DNA from: Agrobacterium tumefaciens_K
GTDB lineage: Bacteria; Pseudomonadota; Alphaproteobacteria; Rhizobiales; Rhizobiaceae
NCBI RefSeq assembly: GCF_031801495.1
Contig: NZ_JAOEGC010000002.1
Location: 992,001 to 1,056,000, forward strand
Direction: 5' to 3'
Length of the DNA: 64,000 bases
Position 1 is the stretch's first letter. Each line of letters begins with the position of its first letter. A model generated the notes under the pieces. That model had not been told where the DNA came from, made no database searches, and worked only from the letters and a program-made list of their open reading frames with translations. Made by a program: the position numbers and the translations under genes. This document shows, piece by piece, positions 27,400-35,954 of this stretch.

Positions 27400-28068
27400 T
27401 TATGCCGAGATAACTTGGGCGGTGGGATCCGCATTGCCGCCGTCTCTGATCGCCCGGCCATTTTGCATGCGTACCTTGCCTTGCGCAAGCAGCTTGAGCG
27501 CAAGCGGATAGAGCTGATGCTCGACGGTCAGAACGCGTGCCGCCAGCGTGTCGGCGGTATCGTCGGCCAGAACCGGGACGACCGCCTGGCCGATCACCGG
27601 GCCTTCGTCCATGCCTTCGGTCACGAAATGCACGGTGCAGCCGGAAACCTTCATGCCGCTGTCGATGGCGCGCTGATGGGTGTGCAGGCCGGGGAAAAGC
27701 GGCAGCAGGGACGGGTGGATATTGATGATCCGGCCTTCATACGGTTTGATGAAGTCACCGGAAATCAGCCGCATGTAACCGGCGAGGCAGATAATATCGG
27801 GCGCGATCTCACCGAGAGCGGCGAGAATGGCCGCTTCGTGTTCCGCCTTGCTGGCATAGTTCTTCCGTTCGAAAGCAAGGGTCGGAATGCCGAGTGCCTG
27901 TGCTTTGGCAAGTCCGCCGGCAGAGGCCTTGTCGGAGATGACGCAGGCAATTTCCGCTGGAAACTCTTCGTCCTGACATGCCTTCGCAAGCGAAATCATG
28001 TTGGAGCCGCCGCCGGAAATGAAGACGACGACTTTGCTGCGAGTGAACGAAGAGGCAGGGCTGCTCAT
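27400..28068 (-). CDS. purN: Phosphoribosylglycinamide formyltransferase
   Basis: Folate-dependent GART of purine synthesis. The 222 residues contain the N-terminal ISGGGSNMISL, the catalytic region HPSLLPLFPGLHTHQRAID with the His/Asp pair, and VHFVTEGMDEGPVIGQA. The start overlaps the purM stop (ATGA), so translation is coupled. It is convergent with the second Nudix gene. Confidence 0.95.
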   Translation of the reverse strand: MSSPASSFTRSKVVVFISGGGSNMISLAKACQDEEFPAEIACVISDKASAGGLAKAQALGIPTLAFERKNYASKAEHEAAILAALGEIAPDIICLAGYMRLISGDFIKPYEGRIINIHPSLLPLFPGLHTHQRAIDSGMKVSGCTVHFVTEGMDEGPVIGQAVVPVLADDTADTLAARVLTVEHQLYPLALKLLAQGKVRMQNGRAIRDGGNADPTAQVISA

Positions 28069-29138
28069 AGGCCAAGCGTGCCCTTGTAGATCGTGCCGTG
28101 AGCGTCTTCAGCGCGGGCGACCATGCGGCCGAGCGGGAGTACTGTTTCACCCTCGGCGGTCAGCACGTCAGTGACCTTCTGCGCATTTTCTGCCGAAACG
28201 ACGACGATCATGCCGACGCCGCAGTTGAAGGTGCGCAGCATTTCGGTGGCTTCGACGCCGCCCGTCTTGGCCAGCCACGAAAAGACAGTCGGAACCTTGA
28301 TCGAGGCAAGGTCGATTTCGGCAGCGAGGTGCTTCGGCAGCACGCGCGGAATGTTTTCCGGGAAGCCGCCGCCGGTGATGTGCGCGAGAGCCTTCAGGGC
28401 ACCCGTTTCGCGGATCGCCTTCAGGAGTGGCTTCACATAGATGCGTGTCGGGGTGAGCAACGCTTCGCCCAGCTTCTTGCCATCGGCGAAAGGCGCAGGT
28501 GCATCCCAGCCCAGGCCGGACAGCGACACGATCTTGCGAACCAGCGAAAAGCCGTTGGAGTGGACGCCGGAAGAGGAAAGACCGAGAATGATGTCGCCTT
28601 CGGCAATGTCGCCAGCCGGAAGAAGCTGACCGCGCTCCGCAGCGCCAACGGCGAAGCCCGCGAGGTCGTAGTCGCCATCCGAATACATGCCGGGCATTTC
28701 AGCGGTTTCTCCGCCGATCAGTGCGCAGCCGGATTCGCGGCAACCAGCCGCAATGCCAGAAACGATGGCCGCGCCCTGATCCGGGTCCAGCTTGCCTGTT
28801 GCGAAATAATCGAGGAAGAAAAGCGGTTCTGCGCCCTGTACGACCAGATCGTTCACGCACATGGCAACGAGGTCGATGCCGACCGTATCGTGATAATCCG
28901 CATCGATGGCGATCTTGAGCTTGGTGCCGACGCCGTCATTGGCGGCAACCAGAACCGGATCGGTAAAGCCTGCTGCCTTGAGGTCGAACAGGCCGCCGAA
29001 GCCGCCGATTTCGCCGTCCGCGCCGGGACGTCGCGTCGAACGCACCGCCGGTTTGATCTTCTCGACCATCAGGTTGCCGGCGTCGATATCCACACCTGCA
29101 TCACTATAGGTAAGACCGTTCTTGCCCGACTGGCTCAT
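28065..29138 (-). CDS. purM: Phosphoribosylaminoimidazole synthetase (AIR synthetase)
   Basis: Makes AIR from FGAM with ATP. The 357-residue protein starts MSQSGKNGLTYSDAGVD. It carries the family features AGVDIDAGNLMVEKIK, FDLKAAGFTDPVLVAANDGVGTK-type (broken here only by citation length), DLVVQGAEPLFFLDYF, GGETAEMPGMY and ITGGGFPENIPRV. The standard purM-purN pair. A more upstream in-frame start is rejected because the family begins at this Met. Confidence 0.96.
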   Translation of the reverse strand: MSQSGKNGLTYSDAGVDIDAGNLMVEKIKPAVRSTRRPGADGEIGGFGGLFDLKAAGFTDPVLVAANDGVGTKLKIAIDADYHDTVGIDLVAMCVNDLVVQGAEPLFFLDYFATGKLDPDQGAAIVSGIAAGCRESGCALIGGETAEMPGMYSDGDYDLAGFAVGAAERGQLLPAGDIAEGDIILGLSSSGVHSNGFSLVRKIVSLSGLGWDAPAPFADGKKLGEALLTPTRIYVKPLLKAIRETGALKALAHITGGGFPENIPRVLPKHLAAEIDLASIKVPTVFSWLAKTGGVEATEMLRTFNCGVGMIVVVSAENAQKVTDVLTAEGETVLPLGRMVARAEDAHGTIYKGTLGL

Positions 29139-29252
29139 GGCTCTCGTCTCCGCTGGTTCCGTTGGCGTCGCCATTCGCATGGGATGGAGGCATATGCAAG
29201 GGTAAGAGTGGCAAAAGCTCCCGTTTTTAACGGGTTTGGGCCTCTCGCGGCG

Positions 29253-30047
29253 TCAGCTTGGACTTGAGGCGACGCGGCAAACGAGATTGAGCAGGCCATC
29301 GCGCGATGTATCCGAATTCTCGCTGATCGGCCGCCCGTCTTCTCCGTATCGTGCGACGATCTCGAAACCGGCCGCTTCCAGCTGGCGGGTCTGGTTCGCA
29401 AGGTCGATGAAATAGAACAGCCCGCTCCAGCGATGCGCTTGATCGACGAGGATGGCGTATTCGTCCGTCTTGCGCGTCTGCTGTTGCAGGCGCAGGTAGT
29501 TGAGCCAGCTTTTCGGGTGGAAGGAATTCACCACCTCACGCGGATGCCAGGAGCGTGAATGCAGCGGCATGCCGCCTGAACGCTTCCAGTTGCGGTTGTG
29601 AAACGAAAAGATGAAATAGCCGCCAGGCGCCAGGATGTCCCGTGCCGCATGAATGATTGCCAGCCGGTCGACATGGTCGAAGGCGCTGAGAATGGCCAGT
29701 GCGCCCAGCACGCAGTCGAACCGCGCTGGTCCGAATTCGCCGATGGCGCGCACATCCATGTCCATGAAGGTGGCGGCGGGGAAATTGCGTCGAGCAAGTC
29801 CCAGCATCTGATGGGAGCGGTCGATACCCACATAATCGCTGACAAGGGGCAGAAGGGGTTTTGTCGTCCTGCCGGTCCCCACGCCAAGATCGAGCAGCCG
29901 TTTATCGGCGTAGGCGTGGCGGAATTGTTCGAGGATGATACGCTCGGCGGGGTAAAGTTCCTGGTTGTCATACCATGCCGCCACGTCGGCGTGATCGAAA
30001 AGCTCGGCATTATGCTCCGCCATACTGGTTTCACGCATGCCTTGCAT
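29253..30047 (-). CDS. Class I SAM-dependent methyltransferase
   Basis: A 264-residue soluble protein with SAM-binding motif I LLDLGVGTGRTTKPL (about residue 50), YVGIDRSHQMLGLAR (motif post I), FDCVLGALAILSAFDHVD and LAPGGYFIFSFHNRN. It resembles methyltransferase domain 11/25 proteins; the acceptor is unknown. ATG at 30047 is chosen because GGGGGAA lies a few bases upstream; nearby ATGs at 30038 and 30023 are alternatives. It is a single gene, divergent from the AI-2E-type transporter gene. Confidence 0.82.
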   Translation of the reverse strand: MQGMRETSMAEHNAELFDHADVAAWYDNQELYPAERIILEQFRHAYADKRLLDLGVGTGRTTKPLLPLVSDYVGIDRSHQMLGLARRNFPAATFMDMDVRAIGEFGPARFDCVLGALAILSAFDHVDRLAIIHAARDILAPGGYFIFSFHNRNWKRSGGMPLHSRSWHPREVVNSFHPKSWLNYLRLQQQTRKTDEYAILVDQAHRWSGLFYFIDLANQTRQLEAAGFEIVARYGEDGRPISENSDTSRDGLLNLVCRVASSPS

Positions 30048-30246
30048 TGTTTCCCCCAATAAAAACGATCTCTGAAGGCGGTCAACGTATAATTGATACT
30101 CATCTAATCTTGGATGGTGGTCAACCTCCGGTTTATCCGCAGTCGTGGAGGAGAGTAGTCGTTACCGCGCCCGGTCTTGACCATTCGCGCAAGTGCATCC
30201 TATCTGCATCGGGGCGGATGATGACAGAGCGGCAAAGGGTGAGTGG

Positions 30247-31386
30247 ATGCAGCAACATGTAAGCGGTACGAATCTTCGCCGGCAGGTTTTCTTCTGGGTC
30301 GGCGCGCTCATTCTCTTTATCGTGTTCCTGACGGTTTTCAGCTCCATCCTGTTGCCCTTCGTGGCGGGCATGGCACTTGCCTATTTTCTCGATCCGGTTG
30401 CCGACTGGCTTGAGCGTCGCGGCCTGAACAGGATGATGGCGACGGTCGTCATCCTCGTCACCTTTGTTCTCCTGTTTACTCTTTCGCTCATCATCATCAT
30501 TCCCGTGATCGTTGCGCAGGCTTCGGAGTTCATCACCCGTATCCCGCAGTATATCTCGTCCCTGCAGCAACTGATCGCAGGCGCCGATACCAACCTCCTT
30601 CCGGATTGGGTCAGCAGCCAGATCAATGCGGTAAAAGAGAACTTCTCCAAACTTCTGGCCGAAGGCGCGGGTTTCATTGGAACCTTGCTGACGCAGATCT
30701 GGAACTCCGGCAAATCGCTGATCGATGTAGTCTCGCTGCTTGTGGTCACGCCGGTCGTTGCCTTCTATCTGCTTCTCGACTGGGACCGGATGATCGACAA
30801 GGTTGACAGCTGGATACCGCGCGACAGCGTTCATACGGTGCGTCAGATTGCCCGTGACATGGACAAGACCATTGCCGGTTTCGTGCGCGGACAAGGGTCG
30901 CTCTGCCTCATTCTGGGCGTTTATTATGCCGTTGGCCTGTCGCTGGTCGGCCTCAATTTCGGGCTGCTGATCGGTCTGTTCTCCGGCCTTATCAGCTTCA
31001 TTCCCTATGTGGGCTCGATGGTCGGGCTTATCCTCGCAGTGGGGGTGGCGCTCGTTCAGTTCTGGCCCGATTATATCTACGTCGTCCTGACGCTGGCGGT
31101 GTTTTTCTCCGGCCAGTTCATCGAAGGCAACATCCTCCAGCCGAAACTCGTCGGCGGCAGCGTCGGCCTTCACCCCGTCTGGCTGATGTTCGCCCTGTTT
31201 GCTTTCGGCGCGCTTTTCGGCTTTGTAGGGCTTCTGGTGGCAGTTCCGGCCGCAGCCGCTGTCGGCGTGCTTGTCCGTTTCGCACTGTCGCGATATCTTC
31301 AGAGCGATCTTTACCACGGGCATGGTGCAAACTTTCCCTGGCAGGAGCAGGAAACGCCCCAGGAAAAGAGCGATTCTCAGAGTTAA
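30247..31386 (+). CDS. AI-2E family (PerM-like) transporter
   Basis: A polytopic membrane protein of about 379 residues with hydrophobic helices throughout, including VFFWVGALILFIVFLTVF and LLPFVAGMALAYFLDPVADWLERRG, a cytoplasmic section with several charged residues near 170-220, and a C-terminal GLLVAVPAAAAVGVLVRFAL. This is the AI-2E/TqsA/PerM family, whose substrate is often uncertain. It starts the alphaproteobacterial perM-like gene, hdaA, ppk, ppx group. ATG at 30247 is preferred; an in-frame ATG lies at 30193. Confidence 0.82.
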   Translation: MQQHVSGTNLRRQVFFWVGALILFIVFLTVFSSILLPFVAGMALAYFLDPVADWLERRGLNRMMATVVILVTFVLLFTLSLIIIIPVIVAQASEFITRIPQYISSLQQLIAGADTNLLPDWVSSQINAVKENFSKLLAEGAGFIGTLLTQIWNSGKSLIDVVSLLVVTPVVAFYLLLDWDRMIDKVDSWIPRDSVHTVRQIARDMDKTIAGFVRGQGSLCLILGVYYAVGLSLVGLNFGLLIGLFSGLISFIPYVGSMVGLILAVGVALVQFWPDYIYVVLTLAVFFSGQFIEGNILQPKLVGGSVGLHPVWLMFALFAFGALFGFVGLLVAVPAAAAVGVLVRFALSRYLQSDLYHGHGANFPWQEQETPQEKSDSQS

Positions 31387-31389
31387 CCG

Positions 31390-32103
31390 ATGACTGACCC
31401 ATTCAAGACCGACACTGCCCGGCCGAACGCCGAGCAGCTTCCGCTCGTATTCTCGCACCAGACTGCCCTCGGGCGGGATGACCTTCTCGTGTCTGCTCCG
31501 GTGGAAGCAGCCGTCAGCCTTGTCGATGAGTGGCCCAACTGGCCGTCGCCCGTGGTGGTCCTCGCCGGACCGCCGGGGTCCGGGAAATCGCATCTGGCGA
31601 ACATCTGGAAAGAGATCAGCGGCGCCCAGGAAATTCATCCGAAGGCTGGCGCGGATGTCGCGCGTCTGGCGCAGTCAGGGCCGGTTCTCTTCGAGGATGC
31701 TGACCGCCGCGTGTTCGACGATACCGAGCTTTTCCACGTCATCAACAGCGTTCGCCAGCACGGCACTGCGCTTTTGATGACGAGCCGCCTGTGGCCTGCT
31801 GCCTGGCCGGTATCGCTGCCGGATCTGCGTTCGCGCCTCAAGGCTGCGACCGTGGTGGAGATAGGTGAGCCGGACGAGGCGTTGTTGGGCCAGGTGTTGA
31901 TAAAGCTGTTTGCCGACCGCCAGCTTTATATGGACGACAGGCTCATCGGCTATATCGTCAACCGCATGGAGCGCTCGCTCGATACGGCGCAAACGATCGT
32001 CGACAGGATCGACCGGCTGGCCCTCTCACGCGCCACGCGCATCACGCGGCCACTCGTCGCAGAAGTTCTGAATGCCCTTGGCGGAGGAGTGGACGTCGAA
32101 TAA
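31390..32103 (+). CDS. hdaA: HdaA, DnaA-related regulator of replication initiation
   Basis: A 237-residue AAA+ protein: VLAGPPGSGKSHLA (Walker A), a Walker-B-like GPVLFEDADRRV, and a helical lid. It lacks the DnaA DNA-binding domain. In Caulobacter and relatives HdaA with the beta clamp stimulates DnaA-ATP hydrolysis and prevents over-initiation. The gene sits 3 bases after the transporter and before ppk, the usual alphaproteobacterial order. Confidence 0.88.
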   Translation: MTDPFKTDTARPNAEQLPLVFSHQTALGRDDLLVSAPVEAAVSLVDEWPNWPSPVVVLAGPPGSGKSHLANIWKEISGAQEIHPKAGADVARLAQSGPVLFEDADRRVFDDTELFHVINSVRQHGTALLMTSRLWPAAWPVSLPDLRSRLKAATVVEIGEPDEALLGQVLIKLFADRQLYMDDRLIGYIVNRMERSLDTAQTIVDRIDRLALSRATRITRPLVAEVLNALGGGVDVE

Positions 32104-32166
32104 CTGTCACAGTTCCGTCGTCAAACTGTTATACGGGCAGCAACATAATCAGGAGATGGGAAGCGC

Positions 32167-34365
32167 ATGGACGCGGCAGGGCAGGAAAGATTGGACACGA
32201 TGCAGACGCTGAATGAGGGCGAAGACCTTTGGGATAGCCCGGCACGGTTCATCAACCGCGAATTTTCCTGGCTGCAGTTCAACCGCCGTGTTCTCGAGGA
32301 AACGCTGAACACCGATCACCCGCTGCTGGAGCGGTTGCGCTTTCTGTCGATTTCGGCGGCGAACCTCGATGAGTTCTTCATGGTTCGCGTGGCTGGCCTC
32401 GAAGGTCAGGTGCGCCAGTCGATTACCATCCGCACCCCGGATGGCAAGACCCCGGGCGAGCAGCTCGAAGACATCCTGAAGGAAATCGACAACCTGCAGA
32501 TGGAGCAGCAGGCCTCTCTAGCGGTTCTGCAGCAATATCTCGCCAAGGAGGAGATCTTCATCGTGCGTCCGGCGGCGCTTTCCGATGAGGACCGCGCGTG
32601 GCTGGAGAACGAGTTCGAGGAACGCATCTTCCCGGTTCTGACGCCGCTTTCGATCGACCCGGCGCACCCGTTCCCGTTCATACCCAATCTCGGCTTCTCG
32701 ATGGGTCTGCAGCTCGATAGCGTGAATGGCCGCGAGCCGATGACGGCTCTCTTGCGTTTGCCGCCCGCACTCGATCGCTTCATCCGCCTGCCGGACGACA
32801 GGAACGCCATCCGTTACATTACGCTGGAAGATGTCGTCGGCCTGTTCATTCATCGCCTCTATCCGGGATATACGGTCAGGGGATTTGGTACCTTCCGCAT
32901 CATTCGCGACAGCGATATCGAAGTGGAAGAAGAGGCGGAAGATCTTGTTCGCTTTTTCGAGAGCGCGCTGAAGCGTCGTCGCCGCGGTTCGGTTATCCGC
33001 ATTGAAACCGACAGCGAAATGCCGCAGTCCCTGCGTCAGTTCGTGGTACATGAGTTGGGCGTGCCGGATAATCGCGTTGCCGTTCTGCCGGGCCTTCTGG
33101 CCCTCAACACCATCTCCGAAATCGTCAAGGCCCCCCGCGACGATTTGAAGTTTGCGCCTTACAACGCCCGTTTCCCCGAGCGTGTGCGCGAACATGCAGG
33201 CGATTGCCTTGCCGCGATCCGAGAAAAGGACATGGTGGTTCACCATCCTTATGAAAGCTTCGACGTGGTTGCGCAGTTCCTGCATCAGGCTGCACGCGAT
33301 CCCAACGTCCTCGCCATCAAGCAGACGCTGTATCGTACCTCCAACGATAGCCCCATCGTGCGCGCCCTGATCGATGCTGCGGACGCCGGCAAGTCGGTGA
33401 CGGCGCTGGTGGAGCTGAAGGCCCGTTTCGATGAGGAGGCCAACATCCGCTGGGCGCGCGACCTTGAGCGTGCAGGCGTGCAGGTCGTCTTCGGCTTCAT
33501 TGAACTCAAGACCCACGCCAAGATGTCCATGGTCGTGCGCCGAGAGGATGGCAAGCTCAGAACCTATTGCCACCTTGGTACCGGCAACTACCACCCGATA
33601 ACCGCGAAGATCTACACCGACCTTTCCTTCTTCACCTGCAATCCGAAGATCGCCCATGACATGGCGAACATCTTCAACTTCATTACCGGCTACGGTGAGC
33701 CGGAAGAGGGCATGAAGCTGGCCGTATCGCCCTATACGCTGCGGCCGCGCATCCTCAAGCATATCAACGAGGAAATCGAGCACGCCAAGAGCGGCGCACC
33801 GGCGGCAATCTGGATGAAGATGAACTCGCTCGTGGATCCGGAAATCATCGATGCGCTGTATCGTGCAAGCGAGGCGGGCGTCGAAGTCGATCTCGTGGTG
33901 CGCGGCATCTGCTGCCTGCGTCCACAGGTAAAGGGGCTGTCGGAAAATATCCGCGTGAAATCGATTGTCGGGCGCTTCCTCGAACACAGCCGCATCTTCT
34001 GCTTCGGCAATGGTTACGGCCTGCCGTCGGACAAGGCGCTGGTCTATATCGGCTCCGCCGACATGATGCCGCGTAACCTCGACCGGCGCGTCGAGACACT
34101 GGTGCCGTTGACCAACCCCACCGTACATGAGCAGGTGCTTTCACAGATTATGCTGGGCAATCTGATTGACAATCAGCAGAGCTACGAGATACTTGCGGAC
34201 GGAACGTCAAGGCGCATCGAGGTGCGCAAGGGCGAGGAACCGTTCAACGCGCAGCACTATTTCATGACCAATCCCAGCCTTTCCGGACGTGGTGAAGCCC
34301 TGAAATCCAGTGCGCCCAAACTGATAGCCGGGTTGATTTCGTCCCGCAAGAAACAGGCTGAATGA
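32167..34365 (+). CDS. ppk: Polyphosphate kinase 1
   Basis: Reversibly polymerises the ATP gamma-phosphate into polyphosphate. The 732 residues show the PPK1 layout: N-terminal helical region (FINREFSWLQFNRRVLEE), RFLSISAANLDEFFMVRV, a head domain, and two PLD-like catalytic domains with THAKMSMVVRRE and HLGTGNYHPITAK, whose His is the phosphorylated residue, plus the late ENIRVKSIVGRFLEHSRI. AGGAGATGGG lies before the ATG. It overlaps ppx by four bases. Confidence 0.97.
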   Translation: MDAAGQERLDTMQTLNEGEDLWDSPARFINREFSWLQFNRRVLEETLNTDHPLLERLRFLSISAANLDEFFMVRVAGLEGQVRQSITIRTPDGKTPGEQLEDILKEIDNLQMEQQASLAVLQQYLAKEEIFIVRPAALSDEDRAWLENEFEERIFPVLTPLSIDPAHPFPFIPNLGFSMGLQLDSVNGREPMTALLRLPPALDRFIRLPDDRNAIRYITLEDVVGLFIHRLYPGYTVRGFGTFRIIRDSDIEVEEEAEDLVRFFESALKRRRRGSVIRIETDSEMPQSLRQFVVHELGVPDNRVAVLPGLLALNTISEIVKAPRDDLKFAPYNARFPERVREHAGDCLAAIREKDMVVHHPYESFDVVAQFLHQAARDPNVLAIKQTLYRTSNDSPIVRALIDAADAGKSVTALVELKARFDEEANIRWARDLERAGVQVVFGFIELKTHAKMSMVVRREDGKLRTYCHLGTGNYHPITAKIYTDLSFFTCNPKIAHDMANIFNFITGYGEPEEGMKLAVSPYTLRPRILKHINEEIEHAKSGAPAAIWMKMNSLVDPEIIDALYRASEAGVEVDLVVRGICCLRPQVKGLSENIRVKSIVGRFLEHSRIFCFGNGYGLPSDKALVYIGSADMMPRNLDRRVETLVPLTNPTVHEQVLSQIMLGNLIDNQQSYEILADGTSRRIEVRKGEEPFNAQHYFMTNPSLSGRGEALKSSAPKLIAGLISSRKKQAE

Positions 34366-35885
34366 CACGATCAGAAGCACAGGGGCGGCTGACCGGCCTT
34401 GCCCCCGTTTCCGTCATAGATATCGGATCGAACTCCGTTCGTCTCGTCGTATATGAAGGTCTTTCGCGCGCCCCGGCGGTCCTTTTCAACGAAAAGGTTC
34501 TGTGCGGCCTTGGTAAAGGCCTGGCCCTGACGGGGCGTATGCACGAGGAAGGCGTCAGCCGCGCGCTCCTGGCCCTGCGTCGTTTCCACATGCTTTCCGA
34601 GCAGGCACAGGCACAGCAGCTTTATGTTCTGGCAACGGCTGCGGCGCGTGAGGCGGAAAACGGCCCCGACTTCATCCGTGAAGCCGAAGCGATCCTCGGC
34701 TGTGAAATCGAGGTTCTATCCGGCGAGAAGGAAGCGCTTTATTCGGCCTATGGCGTCATCAGCGGTTTCCACGATCCGGATGGCATCGCTGGCGACCTCG
34801 GCGGCGGTTCTCTCGAGCTGATCGACATCAAGGGCAAGACCTGCGGTCAGGGCATTACCCTGCCGCTTGGCGGGCTGCGTCTGTCCGAGCAATCGGGCGG
34901 ATCGCTGGAGAAGGCGGCAACCATCGCCAGAAAACACGTCAAGTCTTCGGCGAAACTTCTGGCGGCGGGCGAGGGGCGGACCTTTTACGCCGTCGGCGGC
35001 ACCTGGCGAAACATCGCCAAGCTGCACATGGAGATTACCGGCTATCCGCTGCACATGATGCAGGGTTACGAACTGCCTCTGGATGAGATGCTGCGTTTTC
35101 TCGACGAGGTCGTTACCTCCCGCGACAGCAAGGATCCTGCCTGGCAGGCGGTGTCCAAGAACCGCCGTACGCTGCTGCCGTTCGGGGCGATTGCCATGCG
35201 CGAAGTTCTCAAGGCCATGAAACCTGCAAAGATTGCCTTTTCTGCCCAGGGCGTGCGTGAGGGGTATCTCTATTCGCTGCTCTCTGAAACGGACCGCGAT
35301 GCAGACCCCTTGCTTGTGACCGCTGACGAACTGGCGATCCTGCGCGCACGTTCGCCCGAACATGCGCGCGAACTGGCGGACTGGAGCGGTCGCACATTCC
35401 CGGTCTTCGGTATCGAGGAAACGGAAGAGGAAAGCCGCTACCGGCAGGCAGCCTGCCTTTTGGCCGACATCAGCTGGCGCGCTCATCCCGATTATCGTGG
35501 GCTGCAGGCGCTCAACATCATTGCCCACTCGTCATTCGTGGCCATCACCCATCCGGGGCGTGCCTATATCGCACTTGCCAACTACTACCGGTTCGAGGGG
35601 CTGAACGACAACGGAACGACGCAGCCGCTTGCAAGCATCGCCGGTGACCGCTTTCTGGAGCTGGCAAAGCTTCTGGGCGGGCTGTTACGGGTTGTCTATC
35701 TGTTCTCCGCCTCGATGCCGGGCGTGGTCGATCATCTGAAATTCCGCAAATCGGACAATCCCGATCTCGATCTGGAATTCGTGGTGCCGCATGACTATTG
35801 CGATTTCGCCGGTGAACGCCTCGATGGTCGTCTGCAACAGCTGGCCAGACTGACAGGCAAACGGTTGGCCTTCGTCTTCGAATAA
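34362..35885 (+). CDS. ppx: Exopolyphosphatase / Ppx-GppA family
   Basis: Releases phosphate from polyphosphate ends, opposing Ppk. The 507 residues carry VIDIGSNSVRLVVYEG (phosphate loop), a CEIEVLSGEKEALYSAYG segment and GDLGGGSLELIDI, all typical of Ppx/GppA with ASKHA fold; the C-terminal part holds the HD-like helical region. Its ATG overlaps the ppk stop (ATGA), giving coupled expression of opposing enzymes. GppA activity cannot be excluded. Confidence 0.92.
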   Translation: MTRSEAQGRLTGLAPVSVIDIGSNSVRLVVYEGLSRAPAVLFNEKVLCGLGKGLALTGRMHEEGVSRALLALRRFHMLSEQAQAQQLYVLATAAAREAENGPDFIREAEAILGCEIEVLSGEKEALYSAYGVISGFHDPDGIAGDLGGGSLELIDIKGKTCGQGITLPLGGLRLSEQSGGSLEKAATIARKHVKSSAKLLAAGEGRTFYAVGGTWRNIAKLHMEITGYPLHMMQGYELPLDEMLRFLDEVVTSRDSKDPAWQAVSKNRRTLLPFGAIAMREVLKAMKPAKIAFSAQGVREGYLYSLLSETDRDADPLLVTADELAILRARSPEHARELADWSGRTFPVFGIEETEEESRYRQAACLLADISWRAHPDYRGLQALNIIAHSSFVAITHPGRAYIALANYYRFEGLNDNGTTQPLASIAGDRFLELAKLLGGLLRVVYLFSASMPGVVDHLKFRKSDNPDLDLEFVVPHDYCDFAGERLDGRLQQLARLTGKRLAFVFE

Positions 35886-35916
35886 ACGTGCTGGCGGTTA
35901 CTGCTGCTGAGATTGG

Positions 35917-35952
35917 AAAAACCGGCGCCGGATGTTCCGGCGCCGGTTTTTT
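35917..35952. terminator. Bidirectional terminator between ppx and the phytase-like gene
   Basis: AAAAACCGGCGCCGG (35917-35931), loop ATGTT, CCGGCGCCGGTTTTT (35937-35951). A perfect 15-bp stem with A and T runs on both sides, so it can serve the two convergent genes. Confidence 0.95.
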
Positions 35953-35954
35953 AC

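Noticed and set aside
28098..29267. A 389-codon plus-strand frame opposite purM
   Set aside because: purM is clear on the minus strand; no support for the reverse frame.
30133..31638. A 501-codon minus-strand frame opposite the AI-2E-type gene
   Set aside because: Very charged, repetitive translation opposite a membrane protein gene, as expected for the reverse of hydrophobic codons.
32518..34128. A 536-codon minus-strand frame opposite ppk
   Set aside because: Shadow of ppk, no recognisable domain.
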